The notes under the pieces: model-generated
Told to the model about the DNA's origin: nothing
What the model saw: the letters and a program-made list of their open reading frames with translations, nothing else
The model's database searches: none
Shown here: positions 8,971 through 17,195 of the stretch, piece by piece
How positions within the stretch are numbered: position 1 is the stretch's first letter
Layout of the letters: the number at the start of each line of letters is the position of its first letter
NCBI RefSeq assembly: GCF_001556865.1
Contig: NZ_LSJY01000053.1
Coordinates: forward strand, 1-41,652
Length of the DNA stretch: 41,652 nucleotides
Source: Sphingobium sp. CCH11-B1
GTDB lineage: Bacteria > Pseudomonadota > Alphaproteobacteria > Sphingomonadales > Sphingomonadaceae
Direction of reading: 5' to 3'
Translations under genes and position numbers: made by a program

Positions 8971-9396
8971 ATGGGCGCGCGGCCGATCGCCGCGGCGCGT
9001 AGCCTGACCGGCCTGGCAGCGCGGCCAATGCTGGCCCGCTACCTGCTGGTCAGCCTCTGTGCGCTGTGCGCGGACACCCTGCTCTTCCTCGCGCTTTCGG
9101 ATCGGCTGCTGCCGCCCGGCGGGGCTGCCTGCGCTGGCTATCTGTTCGGCATCCTGGTCCATTGGGCGCTGTCCGTGCGCTTCGTCTTCCACGATCGGAT
9201 ATCGGGCCGCGCCAACCATGCCCAGCGCCTCAGCTTCGCACTCAGCGCGCTGCTCGGCCTCGGTGTCACGGTGGGCATCGTCAGCCTCGCCACCCAGACG
9301 GGCCTTCCCGCCGCGCCGGCCAAGGCTATCGCCGTGATCGCCAGCTTCACCCTCGTCTATCTGGTACGCAAGCATGTCGTCTTCGCTGCGTCCTGA
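8971..9396 (+). CDS. GtrA family membrane protein
   Basis: A 141-residue protein with four predicted membrane helices (roughly residues 21-45, 52-70, 88-108 and 115-136). The conserved GtrA elements are present: RYLLVSLCALCADTLLF, VRFVF after helix 2 and RKHVVF at the end. GtrA proteins are thought to flip or present polyprenyl-phosphate-linked sugars, for example glucose for O-antigen glucosylation. It is five bases from the upstream flavoprotein and overlaps or abuts the GT-C-like gene, so the three probably form one operon. Confidence 0.88.
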   Translation: MGARPIAAARSLTGLAARPMLARYLLVSLCALCADTLLFLALSDRLLPPGGAACAGYLFGILVHWALSVRFVFHDRISGRANHAQRLSFALSALLGLGVTVGIVSLATQTGLPAAPAKAIAVIASFTLVYLVRKHVVFAAS

Positions 9397-11188
9397 AAGA
9401 GCCGCAGCGGCGGACCGGTTCCCCAACATGGCCCGGCTCGCCCTTCTTGCCTGGCTGATCTGCTGCGCGGCGATGACCATGCACTATGCCTGGCCATTCA
9501 CGGACCTGCGCTTCTTCGACACGGATGACGCACTGCGGCTGGAACAGGTGCGCGCCCTTCTTGCCGGCCAGTCCTGGTTCGACGTGACGCAACATCGCGT
9601 CAATCCGCCCCTGGGCGGGCCGATGCATTGGTCGCGGATTGTCGACCTGCCGATCGCCGCGTTCATCCTGTTGGCACGGCCACTGGTCGGACCGTCCGGC
9701 GCGGAACTGTTCGCGACAATCGCGGTGCCACTACTGCTGCTGGGTGGCCTCGTCATCGCAACCTGGGTCGCCGGCAGGCGCATCGGCGGTAGCCGTTCCA
9801 CCGCGTTGCTGGGCGTCCTGCTACTGCTCACCGCTCCTTCCATCCTGGTCCAGTTCCAACCGTTCCGCATCGACCATCATGGCTGGCAAATCATGCTGGG
9901 GGCCATCGCCACCTGCGGTCTGTTCGATACCCGGCCGCGACGTGGCGGGACGCTGATCGGCGTCGCGCTCGCAGCGTGGCTCTGCATTTCCAGCGAAGCG
10001 CTGCCCTATGTCGCCCTGTTCCTGTCGGCGCTCGGCATTCAGCACCTTCTGTCTGCGCGTGATAGCGGCCGGCTGGTTGGCGCGGCGGCAACGCTGGGCG
10101 TTGCGAGCCTGCTGTTGTCGCTCGCGACGCGCGGCGTGACGCCATTGCGCAGCGTGCAATGCGACGCGCTGTCGGTGCCCTATCTCTTCCCCCTGCTGGC
10201 GCTGGCGATCTCTCTCCCTCTCGCCCATGCTGTCCTCGGCGCATCGGACTGGCGCCGCCGCCTGACCGCCGCCGGCCTTGGCGCAGGCAGCGCCCTTGTG
10301 GCGCTCGCGCTGTCCGGCGGCCCCTGCCTGTCGGGCGACCCGTTCCAGAGCCTCGGCCCACTTGCCTACCGCGTCTGGTACATGGCCATCATGGAAGGGC
10401 GGCCGGTCTGGGAACAGGATGTGTCGCGCATGGGCGTCATCATCATCCCCTCCGTCTTCGGTCTTGCCGCGACGCTAGCCGCCGCCTTCGCCCACCGCCA
10501 GGATCGCCCTGCCCTTCTACGCTGGCTGCTGCTCGCGTTGCTGCTGGCCGGATCGACCGGCGTGGCGGCCCTGGTGATGCGCGCGCTGTCCATGGCGCAC
10601 TGGCTGGCGATTCCTGGCACGGCCTGGCTCATCCTCACCCTCTTCGCCCGGGTGCAGGCATCCTCGTCCGCCATCGCCCGCGTGCTGGGATCGGTCAGCC
10701 TCGCGCTGCTCACCCCGTTCGGACTCAGCATCCTGTGGGTCGGCGCGGTCACACTGTTCGAAACGCCAGAGGAAGCAGCCGCCGAGCAGAAGATTCTCGC
10801 CTGCCAGCCCGGCATGGCGATGCGCGACGTCGCGGCGCTGCCGCCGTCGATGCTGTTCTCGCCACTCGACATCGGCCCCACGATCCTGGTGCGCACCGGC
10901 CACCGGATCGTGGCCACCGGCCATCATCGCAACGCTGTCGGTATCACCACCGTCATTCGCGGCTTCACCGCCCCGCCTGCGCAGGCACGGACGATCGTGG
11001 CCAGCGTCAATGGCGGGAAGGGCGCGGATTATCTGCTGACCTGCGACGATCTTGGGGAATATCGCGGTTATGTGAAGCTCGCGCCTAACGGCCTCGCCGC
11101 TCGTCTCGCCCGCGGACAGGTTCCCGCCTGGCTCCAGCCCCTTCCGGGCAAGGGCCCGCTGCACATCTATCGTGTCAAGCGGGACTGA
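9374..11188 (+). CDS. Polytopic GT-C / STT3-like membrane protein
   Basis: A protein of up to 604 residues with about 11-13 membrane helices. After the first helix comes an acidic loop, FDTDDALRLEQVRALL, followed by NPPLGGPMHWSRI. A later loop has FRIDHHGWQIMLG. A first-loop DD/DxD motif and a DHH motif before a helix are features of STT3/AglB/PglB-type GT-C transferases. A central cysteine-containing loop (GGPCLSGDPF, then MEGRPVWEQ) resembles other alphaproteobacterial GT-C membrane proteins of unassigned function. The start is uncertain: ATG 9374 overlaps gtrA by 23 bases, while ATG 9428 begins 31 bases after it; neither has a strong ribosome-binding site. The gene end overlaps msrB tail to tail by 14 bases. 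The glycosyl donor and acceptor are unknown. Confidence 0.7.
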   Translation: MSSSLRPERAAAADRFPNMARLALLAWLICCAAMTMHYAWPFTDLRFFDTDDALRLEQVRALLAGQSWFDVTQHRVNPPLGGPMHWSRIVDLPIAAFILLARPLVGPSGAELFATIAVPLLLLGGLVIATWVAGRRIGGSRSTALLGVLLLLTAPSILVQFQPFRIDHHGWQIMLGAIATCGLFDTRPRRGGTLIGVALAAWLCISSEALPYVALFLSALGIQHLLSARDSGRLVGAAATLGVASLLLSLATRGVTPLRSVQCDALSVPYLFPLLALAISLPLAHAVLGASDWRRRLTAAGLGAGSALVALALSGGPCLSGDPFQSLGPLAYRVWYMAIMEGRPVWEQDVSRMGVIIIPSVFGLAATLAAAFAHRQDRPALLRWLLLALLLAGSTGVAALVMRALSMAHWLAIPGTAWLILTLFARVQASSSAIARVLGSVSLALLTPFGLSILWVGAVTLFETPEEAAAEQKILACQPGMAMRDVAALPPSMLFSPLDIGPTILVRTGHRIVATGHHRNAVGITTVIRGFTAPPAQARTIVASVNGGKGADYLLTCDDLGEYRGYVKLAPNGLAARLARGQVPAWLQPLPGKGPLHIYRVKRD

Positions 11189-11651
11189 AGCGCATCGCCA
11201 CACCGTTCATGCAGTAGCGCAGACCGGTGGGCTTGGGCCCATCGTCGAACACATGGCCCAGATGGCCGCCGCAACGCGCGCAATGCACTTCCGTTCGGGC
11301 ATAGCCCAGCGCAAAGTCCCTGCTCGTCCCCACCGCCTTGGGCAGGGGTTGCCAGAAGCTCGGCCATCCGGTGCCGCTGTCGAACTTGGTGGTCGAACTG
11401 AACAGCGGCTGGTCGCACCCTGCGCAGTGGAACAGGCCCTTGCGATGCTCTTCGTTGAGCGGGCTGCTACCTGGATATTCCGTCGCTTCCTGCCGCAGCA
11501 CCTTATACGCCCAAGGGCTGAGCTTCTTCCGCCATTCGGCATCGCTCAGCTTGTAGGGATAGGCCGCTTCCGCCTCGCCGGGCAGCATCTGCCAGAGGGC
11601 AAGGCCAGCAACGCCGCCACCAAGGGCCGTCAGGAAATGCCTACGGTTCAT
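11175..11651 (-). CDS. msrB: Peptide-methionine (R)-S-oxide reductase, Tat-exported
   Basis: Reduces methionine-R-sulfoxide in proteins. The 158-residue protein starts with a twin-arginine signal, MNRRHFLTAL, a hydrophobic core and an AEA site near residue 29, so it is probably exported folded to the periplasm. The SelR/MsrB domain follows: zinc cysteines C76/C79 (HCAGC) and C124/C127 (CARCGGH), GHVFDDGP at 132-139, and catalytic C147 in LRYCMNG. All key residues are present. GTAGGAG seven bases before the start is a good ribosome-binding site. It lies downstream of the ABC permease gene with an 18-base gap, possibly in the same transcript. Confidence 0.93.
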   Translation of the reverse strand: MNRRHFLTALGGGVAGLALWQMLPGEAEAAYPYKLSDAEWRKKLSPWAYKVLRQEATEYPGSSPLNEEHRKGLFHCAGCDQPLFSSTTKFDSGTGWPSFWQPLPKAVGTSRDFALGYARTEVHCARCGGHLGHVFDDGPKPTGLRYCMNGVAMRFSPA

Positions 11652-11669
11652 CGGCGTCTCCTACGCGCT

Positions 11670-12860
11670 TCAGCCTGTCGCCGGCCTGAACAGGTTCTTC
11701 CACCACCGCCCGCCCGACTGCATCACATGCCGGCGGAACAGCAACACGCCGACGCGGATGATGAGCGCCACGAAAGCCGCCTGCCACAGCAGCGCCAGCA
11801 GGTGTGGCCACAGCGCGGCGTCCTGGCCGGCGCGCGCGATCATGGCGAAGGGCGAACTCCATGGGAAAATGCACGCCGCCACCTCCGCCGGCGATCCCAT
11901 ATGGTCGACGGCGTAGCTCGCGAAGAAGAAGATCAGCATCTGTCCCATGGTGATGGGCATGTTGAGCGTCTGCACCTCGCGCACCGTCGCCGCCTGCGCA
12001 CCGATCCCCAGGAACAGCGATCCGAGCAGCGTATAGGCCATTGCGAAATAGAGGACGGCCAGGATCAGGAATGCAGGCCAGCCCACCGCGGGCGCGGGCA
12101 GCGCGGCGGGCTGCCCTCCCAGCGCCGCGAACACGACGAAGGCCGTCCCGCCCCAGAAGGCGATACCCACGAAGCTCATCGCCAGCATCGCCATCAGCTT
12201 CCCGAGGAAGATCGCGTCGATGGGCACCGCAGCAGCAAGTATCTCGATGATCTTGTTGGTCTTTTCTTCGACCAAATTGGACAGGATCATGCCCGCCAGC
12301 AAGATGGTGAGGAAGAACATCACCACCTGCGCGATCCGGCCGATCAGCAATCGCCCCTGCGACTGCGCACCCTGGCTGGTCGCTACCTCCTGCCGCTCCA
12401 CCGGTACGAATCGCAGCGTCCGTTCGGCAAGCGCGGCGGTGGCCATCAGGCTGACGTCGCCCTGCAGCCGGTCGATATCCTCCGCCTTGCCGGTCAGCAC
12501 CGGCCGGGCGAGCGAGCCGGTCAGGATCGCCACCGCCTGCGCGTCGGGCCGGGCAAGCTGCGCGCGCGGATCGGCGGTGGGCGGCATCAGCCGGATGCGC
12601 GCCAGCGCCTTGTCCCCCATCCGCTCCGCCAGCCGTTCGCGAGCGCGGCCGATCGCCACATTGTCCTGCGCCGACAGGGCGACGCCCAACACAGGGCGCA
12701 GGTCGGTGCTCGATATCCGTTCCCCCAGGCCCCCAAAAGCGAACCCGATCAGGATGGGCAATAACGGTCCCAAAAGGAACAGGATGAAGGTGCGCGACAG
12801 TACCACCGCGCTGAAATCCCGCCGCGCGATGACGAAGGCGGCGCGCGCCAATTCCCTCAT
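11670..12860 (-). CDS. ABC-2 type transporter permease (NatB-like)
   Basis: Membrane subunit of an ABC exporter. From the ATG at 12860 it has 396 residues. One helix lies near the N-terminus (about residues 20-42), then a large extracytoplasmic domain to about residue 175, then five or six helices (LIGRIAQVVMFFLTILLAGMI onwards). The segment LVEEKTNKIIEIL between helices is a hallmark of NatB/ABC-2 permeases. The start ATG overlaps the ATPase stop (ATGA), implying coupled translation. NatAB-type systems export sodium or small molecules; the substrate here cannot be read from sequence. Confidence 0.88.
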   Translation of the reverse strand: MRELARAAFVIARRDFSAVVLSRTFILFLLGPLLPILIGFAFGGLGERISSTDLRPVLGVALSAQDNVAIGRARERLAERMGDKALARIRLMPPTADPRAQLARPDAQAVAILTGSLARPVLTGKAEDIDRLQGDVSLMATAALAERTLRFVPVERQEVATSQGAQSQGRLLIGRIAQVVMFFLTILLAGMILSNLVEEKTNKIIEILAAAVPIDAIFLGKLMAMLAMSFVGIAFWGGTAFVVFAALGGQPAALPAPAVGWPAFLILAVLYFAMAYTLLGSLFLGIGAQAATVREVQTLNMPITMGQMLIFFFASYAVDHMGSPAEVAACIFPWSSPFAMIARAGQDAALWPHLLALLWQAAFVALIIRVGVLLFRRHVMQSGGRWWKNLFRPATG

Positions 12861-13834
12861 GCCGCCGCCTCCTCGTTCCCTGCCGCGTCCATCGCCCGCG
12901 CCGCATCCGCGCCCGCGATCGCAACGAAGGCGTCGTGCAGCCCCGGTCGTTCGATCGACAGGCTTTCTATCCCCGCATGCCCCTCGATCAGTTCGCGCAG
13001 CAGCGGTTCGATCCCGCCATCGGGCAGGGCGAAATGCCAGCTGCCGTCCTGCGCCAGCGTGTCGACGGGCAGCGCGCGCCGCCACGCCCCGTCGCTCGCC
13101 CGGGTGCGCAGCCGCACCTGCGATCTCAGCCGGTCGCGTGCCTGCGCAGGCGTACCCTCGAAGCGGATGCGCCCGCCCGCGACGATGGCGATGCGCTCGC
13201 ACAATCGCTCCGCATGAGCGATGACATGGGTGGAAAAGAGGATCGTTACCCCCGCCCGTGCTCGGTCGCGGATCAGCGCCTCCAGCTTTTCCTGGTTGAT
13301 CGCATCCAGCCCGGAAAAGGGTTCGTCCAGCACGATGAGCCTGGGATCGTGGACGAGCGTGCCGAACAGCTGCACCGTCTGCGCCATGCCCTTGGACAGC
13401 TGGCGGATCGGCTTGTCGATCGCGCCGCCCAGTCCATGTCCTTCGAGCATAGCCTTCGCCCGGCGCCGCCCTTCCGCCAGTGGCAGCCCACGCAGCGCAC
13501 CCATGAAGGCGATCGCCTCGAATGCCTTCATGGATGGATAGAGGCCCCGCTCTTCGGGCAGATAGCCGACCTGACGCGCCATGCGCAGCGGCCGCGCGTC
13601 CCCCAGCAGGGTCCTGTGCCCCTCGTCCGGATCGACGATGCCCAACAGCGTGCGCAGCAGCGTCGTCTTGCCCGCGCCATTGGGGCCAAGCACGCCATAG
13701 ATCGACCCCACCGGCACTGCGATGTCGATGCCGTCCACCGCCCGGAAAGCGCCGAACGACTTGACAAGGCCATGGCCTTCCACGGCATAGCCGGAATATG
13801 GGGCGGGCGTGAGGGCCGGTGTGTCAGCGATCAT
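12857..13834 (-). CDS. ABC transporter ATP-binding protein (NatA-like)
   Basis: ATPase partner of the permease, 325 residues from the ATG at 13834. A longer in-frame start at 13933 was rejected because it would run into the divergent queG gene. Walker A GPNGAGKTT is at residues 50-58, the NatA-type element PEERGLYP at 93-100, the signature LSKGMAQ at 146-152 and Walker B LIVLDEP at 166-172, followed by FSTHV as the H-loop. The C-terminal extension of about 80 residues, rich in Arg/Ala, is typical of NatA-type subunits. Its stop overlaps the permease start. Confidence 0.9.
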   Translation of the reverse strand: MIADTPALTPAPYSGYAVEGHGLVKSFGAFRAVDGIDIAVPVGSIYGVLGPNGAGKTTLLRTLLGIVDPDEGHRTLLGDARPLRMARQVGYLPEERGLYPSMKAFEAIAFMGALRGLPLAEGRRRAKAMLEGHGLGGAIDKPIRQLSKGMAQTVQLFGTLVHDPRLIVLDEPFSGLDAINQEKLEALIRDRARAGVTILFSTHVIAHAERLCERIAIVAGGRIRFEGTPAQARDRLRSQVRLRTRASDGAWRRALPVDTLAQDGSWHFALPDGGIEPLLRELIEGHAGIESLSIERPGLHDAFVAIAGADAARAMDAAGNEEAAA

Positions 13835-13848
13835 GCCGCCCTGATAAT
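13821..13848 (+). promoter_or_regulatory. Putative queG promoter, leaderless geometry
   Basis: GTGTCA (13821-13826), a 16-base spacer and GATAAT (13843-13848) end eight bases before the ATG at 13857. The boxes overlap the start of the divergent ABC ATPase gene. Confidence 0.3.
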
Positions 13849-13856
13849 GTGGACCC

Positions 13857-14906
13857 ATGGCCATGCCTACAGAAACCTTGGAGCAGCGCCTGAAGGCGCA
13901 GGCCAGTGCGCTCGGCTTCGCAGCCTGCCGCATCGCGCGCGCCGACGCCGCTCCGCTTGCGGGGGAAAGGCTGCGCGCCTGGCTTCAGGCCGGCCATCAT
14001 GGCGACATGCTGTGGATGGAAGAACGCGCCGAACAGCGGGCCTCTCCCAAGGGCCTGTGGCCCGACGTGCGCAGCGTTATCATGTTGGGCATGAGCTATG
14101 CGCCGGGCCGCGATCCGCTGGCGCTGGCGGACGTGCCCGACCGGGGGCGCATCTCCGTCTATGCGCAGGGCAAGGATTATCACGATACGGTGAAGAAGGG
14201 GCTGAAGGGTCTCGCCCGCTGGCTGGTCGAGCAGCAGCCCGGCAGCCTCAAGGTTTTCGTGGACACCGCCCCCGTCATGGAAAAACCGCTGGCGCAGGGG
14301 GCCGGGCTGGGCTGGCAGGGCAAGCACAGCAATCTCGTCAACCGCGACCATGGCAGCTGGCTGTTCCTGGGCGCAATCTACACCGAATTGGCGCTGACCC
14401 CCGACGCGCCGGAGCAGGACCATTGCGGCAGCTGCACCGCGTGCCAAACGGCCTGCCCGACCAACGCCTTCCCTGCGCCCTACATGGTCGATGCGCGCCG
14501 CTGCATCTCTTACCTCACCATCGAACATAAGGGGCCGATCCCGCACGATCTGCGCCCCGGCATCGGCAACCGCATCTATGGCTGCGACGATTGCCTGGCG
14601 GTCTGCCCCTGGAACAAGTTCGCCCAAACCGCCGCCGCCAACCGCGCCTTCATTGGCCGGGCGGAGCTTGCCGCGCCCGCGCTCGCCGATCTGCTCGACC
14701 TTGATGACGCGGGGTTCCGCGAGATTTTCTCCGGCTCCCCGATCAAGCGCATCGGCCGCGACCGCATGGTCCGCAACGCCGCCATCGCCGCGGGCAACAG
14801 CGGCGATCCGGCTCTTCTCCCCCACCTGCGCGCGCTGGCGGACGATCCTGCTCCGGTGGTGGCCGAAGCGGCGCAATGGGCGATCGAACGGCTGACGGAC
14901 CGGTGA
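13857..14906 (+). CDS. queG: Epoxyqueuosine reductase
   Basis: Performs the last step of queuosine synthesis, reducing epoxyqueuosine in tRNA with cobalamin and two 4Fe-4S clusters; cytoplasmic. It has 349 residues, the normal length. The catalytic Asp lies in [10 protein letters not shown] (D136). The ferredoxin-like cysteines are C190, C193, C196 and C200 ([13 protein letters not shown]), and C243, C246 and C250 ([15 protein letters not shown]), with a further C216. A C-terminal HEAT-like tail follows ([12 protein letters not shown]). Either ATG 13857 or ATG 13863 could start the protein. Confidence 0.95.
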   Translation: MAMPTETLEQRLKAQASALGFAACRIARADAAPLAGERLRAWLQAGHHGDMLWMEERAEQRASPKGLWPDVRSVIMLGMSYAPGRDPLALADVPDRGRISVYAQGKDYHDTVKKGLKGLARWLVEQQPGSLKVFVDTAPVMEKPLAQGAGLGWQGKHSNLVNRDHGSWLFLGAIYTELALTPDAPEQDHCGSCTACQTACPTNAFPAPYMVDARRCISYLTIEHKGPIPHDLRPGIGNRIYGCDDCLAVCPWNKFAQTAAANRAFIGRAELAAPALADLLDLDDAGFREIFSGSPIKRIGRDRMVRNAAIAAGNSGDPALLPHLRALADDPAPVVAEAAQWAIERLTDR

Positions 14907-15007
14907 GGCAATGTGCCGGCGTCCCGTCAGCTTGGCCATGAGCCGGGGTTACGGGAAAGATCGGCCACAACGCCAGGAACTGTACCTGGTTCGGTTGCCG
15001 CGCCGAC

Positions 15008-15385
15008 TCACTTCGCCTGCCATGTCGCCGCGCACCCGGCCGGGTCGACATCCGCGCCCGCCGGCGTGCGTGCATCGACATGGGTGACGACCGGCTCCTT
15101 CCCCTTGGCCGGGGCATAGAGATAGGCGTCCAGTACGCAGCGTCCGTTGGCGAACTGCAGCTTGCGCACCGTCGTCTCCCTGATGTCCAGCCGGGGCGTG
15201 CCGAACAGGCGGGTCAACTCCCTGGCGTCGGACCCGAGCAACGGCCCCTGACGGGTGAAGGCGCTGGCGGGCGGACCGGCGGGCGGCGGCGTATAGCTGG
15301 CAGGCGGCACCACCGCCGATCCGCAGGCAGCAAGCAGCGGCAGCGCCAGAACCGGCGCGAGGCGGCGGACGGCACGGAAGGTCAT
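15008..15385 (-). CDS. Small lipoprotein of unknown function
   Basis: A 125-residue protein with a lipoprotein signal peptide; the lipobox LAAC ends at C21. A proline-rich linker (PPASYTPPPAGPP) follows. The globular part begins with GPLLGSDARELTRLFG, a pattern resembling the folds of SmpA/OmlA-like envelope lipoproteins, with one cysteine pair (NGRC and PAGC) that could be disulfide-bonded. It is widespread in alphaproteobacteria to my knowledge, but I know no function. Its ATG overlaps the stop of the EI24 gene (ATGA), so the two are translated together. Confidence 0.78.
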   Translation of the reverse strand: MTFRAVRRLAPVLALPLLAACGSAVVPPASYTPPPAGPPASAFTRQGPLLGSDARELTRLFGTPRLDIRETTVRKLQFANGRCVLDAYLYAPAKGKEPVVTHVDARTPAGADVDPAGCAATWQAK

Positions 15386-16041
15386 GACGGCGATTTTCGT
15401 CCCAGCAGCATGTGCACGGCCATAGCCGCGCTGAAGATCGGCGCAAGCAGGTTGACCAGCGGTACGAGGAAGAGAAGCGCCGAAACGAGGCCGATCAGCC
15501 ACCGGCTGCCACGTCCGATGGGCGGCAAGGCGGGATGACGCGGCTCGACCAGGTCGGCCATGTCCCGGCCCAGCAGATAGGCGTTGAGCGCCAGGAACAG
15601 TCCGACCGTGCCCACACCCGTCACCAGCAGCAGGATATAGGCGGGCAGCGCGAGAAGGTTCCAGCCGATGGCCCGGCCAAGCGAGGCGAGCGCAAGGCAC
15701 AGGCTGCGCGCCCATCCCATCTGTCGCGCGGCGGCATGGGGATAGTCGGCGCGCTCGACCGCTTCGACGATGTCGTCGGCAAACAGGCTCATCACCGCCA
15801 TCGCCGTCGCGCGGAACAACAGCCATCCAGCTCCCACGACGACCAGCACCGTCGCCGCCCCTTCGGCCAGCGCGCCGCCGCCGATGTTCAGCCAGACGCG
15901 CAGCGCATGGAGCCCCGCCCAAAGCGCGGTCGCCAGCAGCCCGAACAGCAAAAGCGTCAGGATCAGCGTCTTTGCCAGCAGCCGCAGCGCCGCGCCGTGG
16001 AAAATGGATGGAAAGGCTTTGAGGGCGGCGGTGAACACCAT
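15382..16041 (-). CDS. EI24 / CysZ-like membrane protein
   Basis: A 219-residue integral membrane protein with about five or six hydrophobic segments. The C-terminal half holds the EI24-type elements WNLLALPAYILLL and LFLALNAYLLGRD. EI24-domain proteins include the sulfate permease CysZ, but the domain is also found in proteins of unknown role, and no cysteine-synthesis gene is nearby. The start at 16041 was chosen over longer in-frame ORFs because TTGACG and GGATAG boxes lie just before it. It is coupled to a lipoprotein gene. Confidence 0.8.
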   Translation of the reverse strand: MVFTAALKAFPSIFHGAALRLLAKTLILTLLLFGLLATALWAGLHALRVWLNIGGGALAEGAATVLVVVGAGWLLFRATAMAVMSLFADDIVEAVERADYPHAAARQMGWARSLCLALASLGRAIGWNLLALPAYILLLVTGVGTVGLFLALNAYLLGRDMADLVEPRHPALPPIGRGSRWLIGLVSALLFLVPLVNLLAPIFSAAMAVHMLLGRKSPS

Positions 16042-16048
16042 CGCGCGA

Positions 16049-16076
16049 CTATCCCCCCGCCCGCGCACCCCGTCAA
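16049..16076 (-). promoter_or_regulatory. Putative promoter of the EI24-lipoprotein unit, leaderless geometry
   Basis: On the minus strand, TTGACG (16076-16071), a 16-base spacer and GGATAG (16054-16049) are followed by seven bases and the ATG at 16041. The distance from the TTG box to the ATG equals that at nadE, ybgC and hisN. Confidence 0.45.
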
Positions 16077-16085
16077 TCAGCGCCG

Positions 16086-16113
16086 TTGCACGCAGCGGCG
16101 CGGACAGGTAGGA
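16086..16113 (+). promoter_or_regulatory. Putative promoter of the PfkB-family kinase gene
   Basis: TTGCAC (16086-16091), a 16-base spacer and GTAGGA (16108-16113). The GTG start is 41 bases downstream, so this transcript would carry a normal leader with AAGGA at 16144-16148. Confidence 0.3.
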
Positions 16114-16154
16114 ACGGCGAAATTTTATTCCAGCCATCTGTACAAGGATTTCGC

Positions 16155-17159
16155 GTGACCGCTTCCGTTCCCGCCACACTCGACGTGGTCGCCATCGGCA
16201 ATGCCATCGTCGACGTGCTCGCCCGCAGCGACGACGCCTTTCTGGCACAGCATGCGCTGACCAAGGGCGGCATGCAGCTGATCGACGCCACCATGGCGGA
16301 AACCCTTTACGCCGACATGCCCCAGGCGAAGGAAATCAGCGGTGGATCGGCCGCGAACACGCTTGCTGGCCTTGCGGCGCTGGGTAAGAAGTGCGGCTTC
16401 ATCGGCCAGGTCAATGACGACCAGTTGGGCACGGTGTTCGCGCATGACGTGCGCGCGCTCGGCATCCGCTTCGACACGCCGGCCATGCAGGGCGACGTGC
16501 CCACCGCCCGCTGCCTGATCCTCGTCACGCCCGATGCGCAACGGACGATGAACACCTTCCTGGGCGCGTCGCAATTCCTGCCGGAAGCCGCGCTCGACCT
16601 CGACATGATCCGGTCTGCCGGCATCCTCTATCTCGAAGGCTATCTCTGGGACCCTGAACAGCCCCGCGCTGCGATGCGGGCGGCGATCGACGCTGCCAAG
16701 CAGGCGGGCCGCAAGGTCGCCTTCACCCTGTCGGACAATTTCGTGATCGACCGGCACCGGGCCGACTTCATCGACCTGATCGACCAGGGCCTGATCGACA
16801 TCCTTTTCTCCAACGAAGGCGAAATCCGTTCGCTGGCCCAGCGCGACGATGTCGAGGCCGCGCTCGCCTGCTTCGCCAACAAGGTGCCGGTGCTGGTATC
16901 GACCTGCGGCGAACGCGGCGCGGTGGCGATCGTGGACGGCGTCCGCTACGAAGCGCCCGCCGCGTCGGTGGATCGCATCATTGACACCACCGGCGCGGGC
17001 GATCTGTTCGCGGCCGGCTTCCTGGCAGCGCATATCGAAGGCCGGGGCGTCGGCGACTGCCTGGCGCTCGGTGCGGCGGCGGCGGCGGAAGTAATCTCGC
17101 ACTGGGGCGCGCGGCCGGAAGACGACCTTGGCGTCATCCGCGATCGCCTGTTCGCCTGA
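16155..17159 (+). CDS. PfkB-family carbohydrate/nucleoside kinase (adenosine-kinase-like)
   Basis: A 334-residue ribokinase-fold kinase. The GTG at 16155 is preferred to an upstream ATG at 16086 because AAGGA sits at 16144-16148 and the conserved region starts only here (DVVAIGNAIVDVLA). PfkB signature 1 is GGSAANTLAGLAALG (residues 63-77). Signature 2 is DTTGAGDLFAAGFL (277-290), with catalytic D283. Sphingomonad homologues are usually called adenosine kinase, but a sugar such as ribose or fructose cannot be excluded. It faces the flippase gene, with stops 24 bases apart. Confidence 0.87.
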   Translation: MTASVPATLDVVAIGNAIVDVLARSDDAFLAQHALTKGGMQLIDATMAETLYADMPQAKEISGGSAANTLAGLAALGKKCGFIGQVNDDQLGTVFAHDVRALGIRFDTPAMQGDVPTARCLILVTPDAQRTMNTFLGASQFLPEAALDLDMIRSAGILYLEGYLWDPEQPRAAMRAAIDAAKQAGRKVAFTLSDNFVIDRHRADFIDLIDQGLIDILFSNEGEIRSLAQRDDVEAALACFANKVPVLVSTCGERGAVAIVDGVRYEAPAASVDRIIDTTGAGDLFAAGFLAAHIEGRGVGDCLALGAAAAAEVISHWGARPEDDLGVIRDRLFA

Positions 17160-17171
17160 GCTTAAGAACGG

Positions 17172-17195
17172 AGGGCGGCTGTCCTACGCCGCCTT
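17172..17195. terminator. Weak hairpin between the kinase and flippase genes
   Basis: Stem AGGGCGGC (17172-17179) with GCCGCCTT (17188-17195) and one G-T wobble. It lies just after the kinase stop and overlaps the 3' end of the flippase gene. There is no clear T run, so this is only a candidate. Confidence 0.3.

Noticed and set aside
11172..12764. A 530-codon plus-strand ORF opposite msrB and the ABC permease
   Set aside because: Antisense to two clear genes, very rich in Arg/His/Gln with no domain; a GC-content shadow.
12935..14530. A 531-codon plus-strand ORF across the ABC ATPase and queG
   Set aside because: Antisense to the ATPase, then out of frame with queG; no conserved motif.
14907..15007. 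Small repeat CCAGG...CCTGG near 14980 between queG and the lipoprotein gene
   Set aside because: A five-base stem without a T run; too weak to call a terminator.
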